Below, in pieces: positions 54,353-64,000 of a DNA stretch of 64,000 bases (position 1 is its first letter; every line of letters starts with the position of its first letter). The stretch is taken from positions 2,790,001 to 2,854,000 of the forward strand of contig JACONQ010000002.1 in assembly GCA_014281115.1 (NCBI GenBank). Direction: 5' to 3'. This stretch comes from Laburnicola sp. R22_1. Its lineage: Eukaryota; Ascomycota; Dothideomycetes; Pleosporales; Didymosphaeriaceae. The translations under genes were made by a program, and so were the position numbers. A model generated the notes under the pieces. It was given only the letters and a program-made list of their open reading frames with translations, did no database searches and was not told where the DNA came from.

Positions 54353-56002
54353 ATGGCAGACATTGAGAAACCGAGGATGTCGGGGATGGACGACGCCGAG
54401 CGCAGTCCGACGAAGTCGTCCGTGGACGATGTCGACTACGAGGCTGAGTTTACAGAGAAGGAGCAGAAGAAGATTATCCATCGCATTGATCGCCGTCTGG
54501 TCATCACCGTTGGTGCTCTGTATTGTGTCAGTTTGATGGATCGCACCAACCTGTCTGCTGCTTCAATCGCTGGGTAAGGCATTGTTTACATACCGCGACG
54601 TAGAAGGCATGCAGCTAACGCCATATCAGCATGACCGACGAACTCGTTCTAAGGGTGCCGTTTCCAGCAGGCAGCACAGTCTCACGATACTCGGTTGTCA
54701 CCTTGGTCTTCTTCATCACCTACATCCTGTTCCAACCACCGTCGACTGTGATCATCCGCAAAATTGGTCCACGTCTTCATCTCTCTGTCATCACGACGCT
54801 ATGGGGCGCGGTCATGATCGGCATGGGCTTCGTTAAAGATTGGACTTCTCTCGCTGCTTTGAGAATAATTCTCGGTGTCTTGGAGGCTGGCTTCTTTCCC
54901 TCATGTGTCTATCTGCTCTCGACCTGGTACACCCGCTTCGATGTCGGCAAGCGATATTCCGTCTTCTATATGCTGGGAAGTTTCGCCTCAGCATGCTCTG
55001 GAATCCTCGCGTTCGGCCTTATGCAATTACATGGTCGCGAAGGCTTGACGGGCTGGAGATGGATATTTATAATAGAAGGGGCACTCACTAGCGCGCTGGG
55101 ATTGGCCTCTTATTTTGCCATTGTCGATTTCCCCGACAAGGCCTACAAGTCGTGGAAGTTCCTCAACGAACGAGAGGCCAAGTTCATCATCGCGAGAGTC
55201 GACCGAGACCGTGGAGATGCGAAGCCCGAGCCCTTCTCAGCTGCTAAATTCTTCCGTGCCGGGCTGGATATCAAAATCTGGGGTTACGCCATGGTAAGTA
55301 CCTGTTCACGGGACGTTTTCAAAAATACTGACCAGGAGTGCAGATCTTCTTCAACACCACCACCCTGGCATATGCTTTGGCATACTTCCTCCCGATCATT
55401 CTAAACATGAAAATGAAATACAGCGTGGGCGCATCGCAATGCCTGGTCGCTCCTCCCTACGGTCTAGCAGCAATCACCATGTACGCTACCGCGTGGGTGG
55501 GTGATAGATACCGAATGCGTGGCGCCATCATTTGCTTCAACATGGTCCTCTGCCTGATTGGGCTTCCAATCATGGGATTCCACGAAAAAGCGTCCGTACA
55601 GTACTTTGGCGTCTTCCTGGTCACCGCAGGCGCGAACAGCAACATCCCAGCCGTCATGTCATACCAGGCGAACAACATCCGAGGCCAGTGGAAACGCGCC
55701 TTCTGCTCGGCCACTTTGGTAGGCTTCGGAGGTATTGGTGGTATTGCGGGCGGCCTGGTTTTCAGGGCACAAGATGCGCCAAACTACAGGCCCGGCATGT
55801 ACGCTTGTATCGCGTGCTGCCTGTTGACACTTTTGATTGTTGGTGTTTTGTCGGTGACGTTTGCGCGTCAGAACCGGAGGGCTGAGCGCGGCGAAGTCGA
55901 GCTTGAGGATAGCGGCGTAAGTTTCTCCGTTGTCGTGTTGTACTTCAGTTGCTGACATGCGTGTAGGAGGACCACCAGCGGGGCTTCCGGTACACCATCT
56001 AA
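54353..56002 (+). CDS. MFS transporter, ACS family (nicotinate/Tna1-like)
   Basis: 497-aa permease, exons 54353-54573, 54630-55293, 55344-55916, 55967-56002. A cytosolic acidic N-terminus leads to KIIHRIDRRLVITVGALYCVSLMDRTNLSAASIAGM, the typical first helix of organic-anion (nicotinate-, tartrate-type) transporters. Further: FQPPSTVIIRKIGPRLHLS, LRIILGVLEAGFFPSCVYLLSTWYTR, GWRWIFIIEGALTS and the loop DFPDKAYKSWKFLNEREAKFII. The second half includes IPAVMSYQANNIRGQWKRAF. The last exon is short (EDHQRGFRYTI). The substrate cannot be read from sequence. It differs from the MFS protein at 9.4 kb, so they are not recent duplicates. Confidence 0.9.
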
Positions 56003-57426
56003 GGCCTTTTTGCGGTAGGGGCGTACACGGCCCGAAGAGGACTTCGTTGAACATAGGGTATGGCATAGTGCTACAAGAGCGATATCCTTGGCTCTTGCGC
56101 TCTCGTTGGGAATGGCCTCGGATGGTGTTTTCATCCCTATGAATCTTCGGCATGTCCTGCGATGCTCCTCGGTTGGGTAGTAGCATACCAAGTACGGCTT
56201 GAATGTAACGATTTTCATATTACCAGTTGTTCAAGCCATGACATGCTGTGACCGAGGACCTGGCTTTGATTTAGCTCCGACTGCGTAGAGGGTTGATCTG
56301 AGCGCCGCTCTCGAGACGTCTTGCACTCCCCCACTGTGCTCCTCATCGACCGCTTCTTTGCGTGGTGAGTGACTGTATTTGTCCGGAGTGAAGTACATAC
56401 TGCAGTAGCTCGTCGTCTTTCTAGCCCGTGTCCACGTTTAGCTTGGAGTCTATATACAGTAACAGAATGCAAGGCTAATCAGTATCTGTGTTCCCTCAGG
56501 AGGAGCAATACCAAAAGCGACTGCACTCACACTTTTATCCTGCGGCGCAGTTGTCTGCTGTCTCCAGTCCAAGCTTACGTCAGCACCACGTGATTTTTGC
56601 GGCACCGGACACCGGAGACCATCCAAGGTACTCACGCTAGCGCTAAGCGACCCCGTGACCCAGCGCACAGGCCTCCTCCCACTGCCTATTTAAAGCGCCG
56701 GTCGCACCTTCTTTACGGTTCTTTATACTAACCTTCTTAGGTTTTATTAAGACAGGACTTTTTGACGCAAGTATGCGGTGCCTATAGTTGTGTTTTTGTA
56801 TTTTGGCATGCATCAAGAGCCTCTGGGGTCAAAATGCCAGAGCTCAGTTGTTCTCGCCTGCATTGCACAGCGCGGAGCTGGGAACAACTTCAGTCTCCTT
56901 GGGGGGCCTGATCGGGGCAATTTTTGCTGGTTCAACTGCCTTCATTGATGGCGTTGCCTGCGGGCGACGCATTGAGGAAGAACCTGTTTTGTTGGAGGTG
57001 CTGCCTGAGATGTCGGCGGGGCTACGCAGGCGGCGCGTTGACGCGTATTGCTGGCTGTTGATCCCCTAGTAATAGTAATTGAAGACTTCTCTCCTGCCTA
57101 GCAGTCTCGTGCCTATAATGTTGATGCCGCGAAATGCAATTTGCCGTGCCCAGGTGTCCAGCATGGTCGGTGCGCTGGATGACATAATCACCCGAGCTCA
57201 AGCTCCAGAGCGTTCTCTCTCTCCTGCGGCTGTCCATCAATCCCATCGCAAGACGGCATGCCCCTTGATAACGAGGTTTCTTTAACTCTGGAGCAGGTAT
57301 GTGGTGGTTCCTTCATACTGCAGCCAGCTGCTGCAATTGATAGCAGCGGTATGGTCGCTATTGTCTGCGAAAGACCTTTTGTGCTTGACCAACTCTATCT
57401 GTTCCTGCACTGACACGTTCCCAGGC
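56003..57426. other. Intergenic with a possible transporter relic
   Basis: The frame at 56788-57069 (+) contains SAELGTTSVSLGGLIGAIFAGS and GRR, reminiscent of the helix 2-3 region of sugar/inositol transporters (SLGxxxGxxxAG...GRR), but nothing adjoining supports a gene. Otherwise only the LysRS promoter is expected. Confidence 0.4.
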
Positions 57427-59213
57427 ATGAGCAGACCTACCCTCCACTTCCTCCGGCCGTTCCTCAGTCGCGGCACCCAGCCTGCGGTAAACCCCGAACT
57501 CGCTCGCGCCTACTGCGCTTTCCAGAGGCGGTTCGCGCAAACCATTACCGCCGATGCATACACTGGTCGGCACGATGTTGAAAAGCAAAAGCGGCTGGAG
57601 CAGCTGCGGAAGATGAAGCCGCTGGACGAGTATCATCCCCGGCTGGCACATGATGCCGGTGGGGAACATTTGTCTCTCAGAGATTTTCACTCGCAGTATG
57701 AGGGTGTTCAGGGCACGAAGCCTGAGCAGGTGTCCATATTCGGTATGAACACCTTGTTGAGTCCGATGGGAGCAGTGAATTGACAATGTCAGGCAGAGTC
57801 CGCTCAGTTCGCCTGCTTGGGTCCAAGCTGATGTTCCTCGACGTTGAGCGTGACTCGCAAAGGCTTCAGGTCATGGTGGAGCTGAAGAAGCTCGAAAACC
57901 ACGAAGCTGTGTCGGATGACTTCAAGAGCTTCAAGAAGGTCGTTCGCATCGGCGACTGGGTGTGTGAGTGGTCTTCTCATCCTGTTTATGAGCTTGTCTA
58001 ACATTCATCAGCTATTTTAGGCAACCCTACGAGAACGTCGACCGGCCAGCTTTCTCTTCTGGCGCTTCATATTCCTCAAATCCTCGCTCCATGTCTACAT
58101 CATCTCCCGGAAAAGGTTGAGAACGCCGAGAGGCTCGCTCGCCATCCCCATGTACACCAACTCGTAAACAATGAGCCTGGCCATGTACTGCGGCTACGCG
58201 CGTTGATTTACGATTACATACGTACTTGTTTCATACGGCGCGGATTCCTAGAGGTGGAGACGCCCATATTCGACGTCAACGCTGGAGGTGCCATCGCCCG
58301 GCCCTTTGAGACTGTTGCAAATGAGCTTTCCAACATGCCTGTTCGGCTTCGGATAGCCCCGGAGTTGAATCTCAAGAGGCTCATTGTAGGAGGACAAGAC
58401 AAAATCTTCGAGATTGGTAGAGCGTTCAGGAATGAAGGAGTGGACAACACCCACAATCCGGAATTCTCCACGTGCGAGTTCTATGAGGTAGGCGCTACTC
58501 TACCCACCTTGATCGACAGGACAGAGAAGCTTGTGACTGGACTTCACACTACTGTCGAAGCGCTTCGGTCTACCTACTTTGCCTCGCTCTCGCAGCCCGA
58601 AGACGTAGACTTTGCAGCTCCTTTCGCCCAACTTCCATTTATTCCAACCATAGAGAAGGGCAGTGGCCGAAAACTACCCGACCTCTCGTCTTCCACCGCA
58701 ACTGCCGACGTCCTCGCCGTCTTCAAGGATCTCAACATTGACGTCCCTCCGAACCCTACACTTCCCCGCCTTCTCGACACCCTCGCTGAGCAGTACATTG
58801 AGCCGCTTTGCGTCAATCCTACCTTTATCACGCACCACCCCGAGGCTCTCTCGCCACTCTCCAAGTCCTACGTGTGCCCCCTCACCAATCAGCGCATCGC
58901 CTCAAGAGTCGAACTCTTTATCAACGGCCGCGAGTACGTCAACGCTTATGAAGAGGAAAACTCGCCTTTTGAGCAGCGACGCAAGTTTTTGCAACAGCTA
59001 GAGTTCAACCCCGAGGGCGAGCAAGGGGAGGACGGCGGCAGAGGCGTCGATGAGAGTTATCTCGAGGTGCTGGAGTGGGGCATGCCACCTACAGGGGGTT
59101 GGGGATGCGGTTTAGATCGGCTGGTCATGCTGTTTGCAAGTAAGAAGAGGATCGCGGATGTGCTGCCCTTTGGCACTTTGAGGAATGTGGTTAGTATTGC
59201 GAAGAATAAGTGA
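57427..59213 (+). CDS. MSK1: Mitochondrial lysyl-tRNA synthetase (class II)
   Basis: 559-aa enzyme that attaches lysine to tRNA-Lys in mitochondria. Exons 57427-57742, 57793-57963, 58021-59213. The N-terminus is a presequence (MSRPTLHFLRPFLSRGTQP; basic, no acid). The OB-fold anticodon domain has IFGRVRSVRLLGSKLMFLDV. Class II motif 1 is around RALIYDYIRTCFIRRGFLEVETP, followed by the LysRS-type AGGAIARPF and RIAPELNLKRLIVGG. Motif 2 is FEIGRAFRNEGVDNTHNPEF and motif 3 is GGWGCGLDRLVMLFA. THNPEF and AGGA favour LysRS over AspRS/AsnRS. The FG|RVRS join at intron 1 completes the OB strand; the unspliced frame would stop at 57781. Confidence 0.92.
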
Positions 59214-60500
59214 TCGGGGGAGAGGGGCACTGTATCATGTGGTTTATGACTCGGTTGGCCTATCAAAGCCAGTGACATGCCATGTACGTCTAGTGTACTT
59301 GTACTTGTAGCTTGACAACCTTTTTTTAGCGGTGGGTTTCAGCCTTTGACCGCTTCGATTGCGCTACGGACGGACTGTGACTTGAGATGTCAAAGAAACG
59401 CCAACGCTGCCAACAACGCATGTAAGCTCGCCAAGCTCATTCTCACACCGCTGACCGGGCTCCTGGCCAACGAGCCTGCCACTGATACCTTGGACGAGAG
59501 CACGTGTGGTTTCACCAAATGGATCGCAAACGTTCGTACAGGCTCGCTTCCCGTCCATGTTTGGTAGCGAACGCCGCAACCGAAGAAGGCCTGAACAGCA
59601 CGTCATCCCGTTCACAGCAGCAGCGCGCAACTAGTCCAACGCCCAAACGAAGTGAAACACGGCCGTTATGTCATGACGTACCGCGTGGCTTGCAAACTTG
59701 TTCTCGAGACGTTGGGCATTTGTGCGTTCGTCGTTTGGGCCTTTTGGAACAAGGTGCATCCATTTTGCGGTGGACAGGGATGGTCCCTTCGCGTGGGCGG
59801 AGTTTGATACGGATGCTTTCCCGTGTGCTAGCGGGCCGTTGATATACAACGCCATGTCCGACCGGGCCTTTGTATCGTGAAGATGAAAGTTCCAGATTGA
59901 ACATTCCCATGCAGGAGGTGCCTTCGAGAGCGTAAGAGAGGGATCGGTACCTCGTTAGGGTTCTCCATGGCGGCCCTGAGTTCTCCCCCATGTGGGACGG
60001 GAAATGCATAATCGAATTGCGTGATGCTGCTCTGGGGAGGCCCTGGAGGGTGCGGGGCTTTTGAATGGGGGCGTGTCGGTGAGGACGACGTCATGGGTGG
60101 TTTTTCTCAGGCGGCGATTGTGGCATCCTGGGTGGGGGGAGCGTGCTGGTTGGCGCGATGATCGAATGAATGGGTGGTGGGGGGTGGAAGAGATGTTCAG
60201 AAGAGGGCACTGGGACTGTCGGAGAAGGGTGAACAATGGGCTGATGGGGGTTAGTTTGGGCTGAGATGATGGTTTCTGGTGGGGGGGTGTATAATACGTG
60301 CGCTTTTTCCCTTGTGGTTGCACTGACACTTCACTGCCAGATCTATCTCCGCATCTATCTTGACTACTACATAATTAAAGCTATCGTAATAGCGGCGACG
60401 GTATCCCGGGGAGACATTTTCCCTTCTCGAAGCGCTCTCTCTCTCTCTTTTGGGCATCGCTGTTGATCTTTCTCTATACGTTACTGCTGGGCCGAAAGAC
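59214..60500. other. Intergenic, no supported gene
   Basis: About 1.3 kb. A 60-codon frame ending at 59880 (+; DGPFAWAEFDTDAFPCASG) looks faintly protein-like but has no neighbours to support it. The 3' end holds a CT-rich tract (60440-60475) before the aquaporin start. Confidence 0.4.
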
Positions 60501-62258
60501 ATGGCGCAAGACCCCGCAGCGTCTCTTCCGCAGTACTACGGCGAGAGGATGCCCGATGGCTCGGTGATTGAAAACCCTCATTTTCCCCTCGGGTCCCAGG
60601 GGAGTCGCGATGCTCTGCTTCGGCTTCCTGCCCAGCCAAACCCAGCTCACGTGGACCCGCCCATGTCTCCCACGACGCCAATCTCGCCAACTGGAACGAC
60701 TGGCCGTCCCCGCCGAGGAACGGTCGACGACTCGAGTCGCTGGCTGGTACCGCATGCTACTGAGAGACGTGGCGGAGTATCATCGACCTAGCAGGCGACA
60801 AGAGCGCGGTCACCGGTCAGTGTCTCACCGGTCACCATTTGTAGAAGAGTGCTCGGATGAGGAAGATCGGGTGCGGGCGTATCGACGACCGTCACGGCAA
60901 CGTAGTAGGCCTCCGCTCACGCATGGACGTACACCTGCCAGAGCGATTCGGTATTCTAATAATAATGGGCGAGGCAATAATGCTATTGACGGCCAGGGAG
61001 CCGGCTACGAGGACGATGTCCCAACGAAACCGAGGTACGCGTTTGCTTATAGCGATGAGGATGAGTATTACCAACAGCCGAGGGCGGATTATGGTGATGG
61101 GGGCCAGCGAGGTCCGCCTAGGGGGCCGCCCAGGGGTCCGCCTAGGGGGCCGCCCAGGGGGCCGCCGAGTACGCATGAGGTCTTGCGGCTTCCGTGGCTG
61201 ATGTGGATGAATTCCAACGCGAAGAACCGTACGTTACTTTCCCTGCCCAAATCCAGATCCAGATCCTCATTCAAGTGCACACCCCTTTTGTGTCCTTTCT
61301 CCGCCTTCAACCATCCATCATTACAGCTTCAGCAACCCATGCTAACCATGCTCTAGACTTTGTCGCCTTCGTCGGCGAATTCGTCGGCACAACCATGTTC
61401 CTCTTCTTCGCCTTCGCCGGCACCCAAGTCGCAAACGTCGGCTCCAACGCCGACAGCAACAGCCCGTCCAACACGACCACAGGCGCAGACACGGGCTTCG
61501 ACCCGGGCGTGCTGCAATACGTCGCCCTGGTCTTCGCCTTCTCGCTCATGGTCAACGTCTGGATCTTCTTCCGCATTAGCGGCGGGCTCTTCAACCCAGC
61601 CGTTACCTTCGCCATGCTCCTCATCAAAGCCATTACCCCGATTCGGTTCTTCCTCCTGCTCGTGGCGCAGCTTGCCGGCGCGATTTTCTCGAGTTTCTTG
61701 GTCAGCGTCATGTTTCCTACGCCGTTGAATGTGCGGACGACGTTGAGTGCGGGGACGAGTTTGGCGAGGGGCGTGTTTATCGAGGCGGTTTTGACGGCGG
61801 AGCTGGTGTTTACGATTTTTATGCTGGCTAAGGAGAAGCATAAAGGTAGAGCATAATCTCTCTTTCTCTCTCTTACTGACACACAAATAATGCCGAGCAA
61901 AGCTGACAAAATGCACAGCGACGTTCATCGCACCCGTGGGCATCGGCCTCGCGCTCTTCATCGCTGAGCTCGTCGGCGTGTACTACACGGGTGGCTCGCT
62001 GAATCCCGCGCGCAGTTTCGGGCCTTGCGTCGTGACGGGTGTGTTTGACCAGGAGCACTGGATTTATTGTAAGTAAGCCCTTGTATATCTCGAGCTGGCG
62101 TGTTGCTAATTCAGTGGCAAGGGATTGGACCGGCGCTTGGCGCTGTGATGGCCGTGTTGTTTTACAAGTTTATTAAGATTTTGGAGTATGAGATGGCGAA
62201 TCAGCATCAGGATGCTGATGATAAGGATATGGAGAAGAAGTCGAAGGAGGGTGCGTGA
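60501..62258 (+). CDS. Aquaporin (MIP family) with long disordered N-terminus
   Basis: Membrane water/solute channel. Sure exons: up to 61228, then 61357-61845, 61919-62068 and 62122-62258. Core: LRLPWLMWMNSNAKNHFVAF (splice-formed), GEFVGTTMFLFFAFAGTQVA; first half-helix SGGLFNPAVTF (NPA); second GGSLNPARSFGPCVV (NPA plus the selectivity Arg); WIGPALGAVMAVLFYKFIK at the end, then an acidic/basic tail. Six membrane spans fit. The N-terminus is long (~240 residues), with SDEEDRVRAYRRPSRQRSR and four GPPR repeats at 61108-61165. The reading frame from the ATG at 60501 (MAQDPAASLPQYYGERMPDG) differs from that of 60750-61228; an intron from a gtaccg donor at 60747 to an aag-type acceptor ending at 60804 would join them, but this is unsure. 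Confidence 0.85.
61108..61167 (+). repeat. Coding GGPPR minisatellite in the aquaporin
   Basis: Four to five imperfect 12-bp units (ccgcctaggggg / ccgcccaggggt) encoding Gly-Pro-Pro-Arg repeats. Confidence 0.85.
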
Positions 62259-63650
62259 AGTTTTTTCTGGGGGAGGGGGAGTTTACATAGGTAGGCAAGC
62301 AAGTTAGGGTGTTATTATTGTAGGGTTAGTTGTCTTAGAAGCTAGGGGAGGCGTTAGAAAAACTTTAACGCGCTCTAGTTCTAGGGCTTAGCACGTATAT
62401 AATATTATATAATATTATATATGCGCTAGTAATGTAATAAAAAAAGCAGTAATTAAATATAGTAGGGCTACTTAAAAACTAATAAGTGGAGGCAGTTTAT
62501 ACTCCTGCCCAGAAGAGAGGTTTTATTTATAGTAGTAGACCTAAGAAAGTATAAAATATACTTAGGATTACTATAGATTTCTACCTATAATTTAAAACTT
62601 AACTTTTATATAAGTTAATTATTATTTTAAAAAAGTTATAGTAGAATACGCCTAACTATACTAAAGTACTTTTTTTGTCATTACCTTTTTCACGCTCTTT
62701 TTGATTACTAAGCAGGGGCTCTGCTTTTTTGTCATGTTATTTAAGATGAAAGCCTTTGTCGTGCTACTCCTAGGTAGTTAATTTAATGCTACACATACTA
62801 AAGTAGCCCTTAAAGATATAAAATAGTTTAGTTTAATAATATTAGACTTAATTATAAAATATTACGCATATTATATAAGCTATATAGGTAATAAGATATT
62901 TATAATTTTAGTAGAGGTAATAATACTATAGATATACTAAGAGTTTACTAATATAGTAAATAATAATTAATTAGAAATACTTATAAAATATTCTGCAACT
63001 AACCTAAATATTAATTTGCTTTTTAGAAAATAATTATTTTATTAGCTACTTTATAGTTTATTTAAGAATAAGCTAAGTATCTTATATAAGTATATTATAG
63101 ATTACTTATAAAAAGGCTAAATATAATATTTAAAGTTACTAGCTATGTGTATTATTAAATTATCTACCTAGGGGTAGAATAATAAAGGCTTTTATCTTAA
63201 ATAATATAATAAAAAAGCAGAGCCCCTACTTAGTAATTAAAAGATTGTAAAAAGGTAATTATAAAAAAAGCGCGTTTAAACTACTAAGTAAGTTTAGTAG
63301 TCTTAGCGCGCACAACTCTTATATACAAAGTTTTTATAAAGAGGCTACTTAGAACTTTAGAGAAGGGATAAAACTTTAGCATAGTAACACTATAGTTATT
63401 TATTCTTTCTTTACTATTCTAATTATTATGTAGCGTTAAATTAACTACCTAGGGGTAGCACAACAAAGGCTTTTATCTCAAATAATATAATAAAAAAAGC
63501 AGAGCCCCCTGCTTAGTAATTAAAAAGAGCGTAAAAAAGGTAATAACAAAAAAAAGCATAATTATTATAAATAACACAAGTTAATATATTAATAGGTATA
63601 TACTACTATATTTATAAGTAGAATAAGGGTAATATATACTAGATATGTTG
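62259..63650. repeat. AT-rich, RIP-like block with a ~120-bp repeat in three copies
   Basis: Composition drops sharply to strings of taata/ctata and long A/T runs, with no coding frames. It contains one + copy (62670-62792) and two inverted copies (63149-63270 and 63429-63555) of a repeat with the core gcagagcccctgcttagtaat and the second block ctacctaggggtag. Outer copies 1 and 3 could be the long terminal inverted repeats of an ~890-bp non-autonomous element. Copies 2 and 3 differ mainly by C/T and G/A, e.g. gtagcacaacaaagg versus gtagaataataaagg. Confidence 0.85.
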
Positions 63651-64000
63651 GATAGGCTCTCACTAGTGAAAGGAAAGGAACTGAAAAACGGATTACATTT
63701 GAAGATTGATTCTTATTCTTTGTGTGGATGCTACAGAGGTGTACATGCTCTTGTCTAAGTAGGACCGAAGTAGGATCGAGGCGGTCTATTGGGCATCGTT
63801 GGGCAGCCAATGTATCTACCAATGCCTATAATCCGACACTGGAAATCTTTTCTTTCTGGATAGCTTGGTAGTGACTGTGTGTGTCTATATTAACTGTGTG
63901 TAAAGCATTAAACATCAGAGCCTGTTAGCCTCTGTACCCAGCCCTTAACTCGGACTGTCAACTTATTCCTGTTAATAAGGTGCTTAAGGGCGCGGTTTGG
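63651..64000. other. Window end, balanced composition, no gene seen
   Basis: Composition returns to normal after ~63640. A 77-codon minus frame at 63589-63822 straddles the boundary and is unlikely to be real. Confidence 0.5.

Noticed and set aside
9352..56002. The two MFS transporters as a recent duplication
   Set aside because: Their first helices, loops and intron positions differ; they belong to different ACS subgroups.
1..64000. CRISPR arrays, ribosome binding sites, operons, phage genes
   Set aside because: Nothing of the kind is seen; the sequence is eukaryotic with spliceosomal introns.

Overview
The window is nuclear DNA of a filamentous ascomycete (Pezizomycotina; a dothideomycete is my guess, not demonstrated). 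It carries single-copy eukaryotic housekeeping genes (TAF9, CMC1, PET117, VMA10, mitochondrial LysRS), introns of about 45-75 nt with gtaagt/gtacgt-type donors and yag acceptors, secreted and polyol/amide-metabolism genes, and repeats that bear CpA-to-TpA mutations resembling repeat-induced point mutation (RIP). Exon structures given here were worked out by hand from reading frames, splice signals and family motifs. No transcript or database search was available.

Layout. 0-5 kb: 3' end of TAF9, CMC1 on the other strand, and a secreted metallophosphoesterase gene broken by a 491-bp hAT-type MITE. 5-12.6 kb: an SGNH-hydrolase-like gene whose stop codon lies in one arm of a 57-bp perfect inverted repeat; an amidase gene (7 exons, one GC-AG intron) divergent from a pantothenate/allantoate-type MFS transporter (a likely uptake-and-hydrolysis pair); and an NmrA-like gene with a tandem duplication at its 5' end. 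13-18.3 kb: an F-box-like-motif protein with a minisatellite, then two pseudogenes (APH-family phosphotransferase; xylitol-dehydrogenase-type MDR). 18.3-27.6 kb: about 9 kb with no recognisable gene.

27.6-42.7 kb is the conserved core: a glycine-rich membrane protein, the divergent pair PET117/VMA10 sharing a 162-bp promoter, a TGL2-like lipase with micro-exons (one apparently 2 nt), an arrestin with a PPxY motif, an F-box protein, a peroxisomal SCP2 protein, a small secreted protein, a 5'-truncated SDR and a MYND-finger protein.

43-51.6 kb is a nested transposon. A gene with two F-box-like modules is split by a 6.7-kb hAT element with 8-bp target duplication. The hAT transposase frame is complete except for four Gln-to-stop changes. 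Inside the hAT sit two pogo-like elements back to back, sharing one TA: one decayed, the other intact with perfect 79-bp terminal repeats. 54-62.3 kb: an MFS transporter, mitochondrial lysyl-tRNA synthetase and an aquaporin. The last 1.7 kb is very AT-rich and holds inverted copies of a ~120-bp repeat with RIP-like differences.

The most notable observations are the nested hAT/pogo structure with its mutational contrast, the apparent 2-nt exon, and the hairpin that rewrote the end of the SGNH gene.
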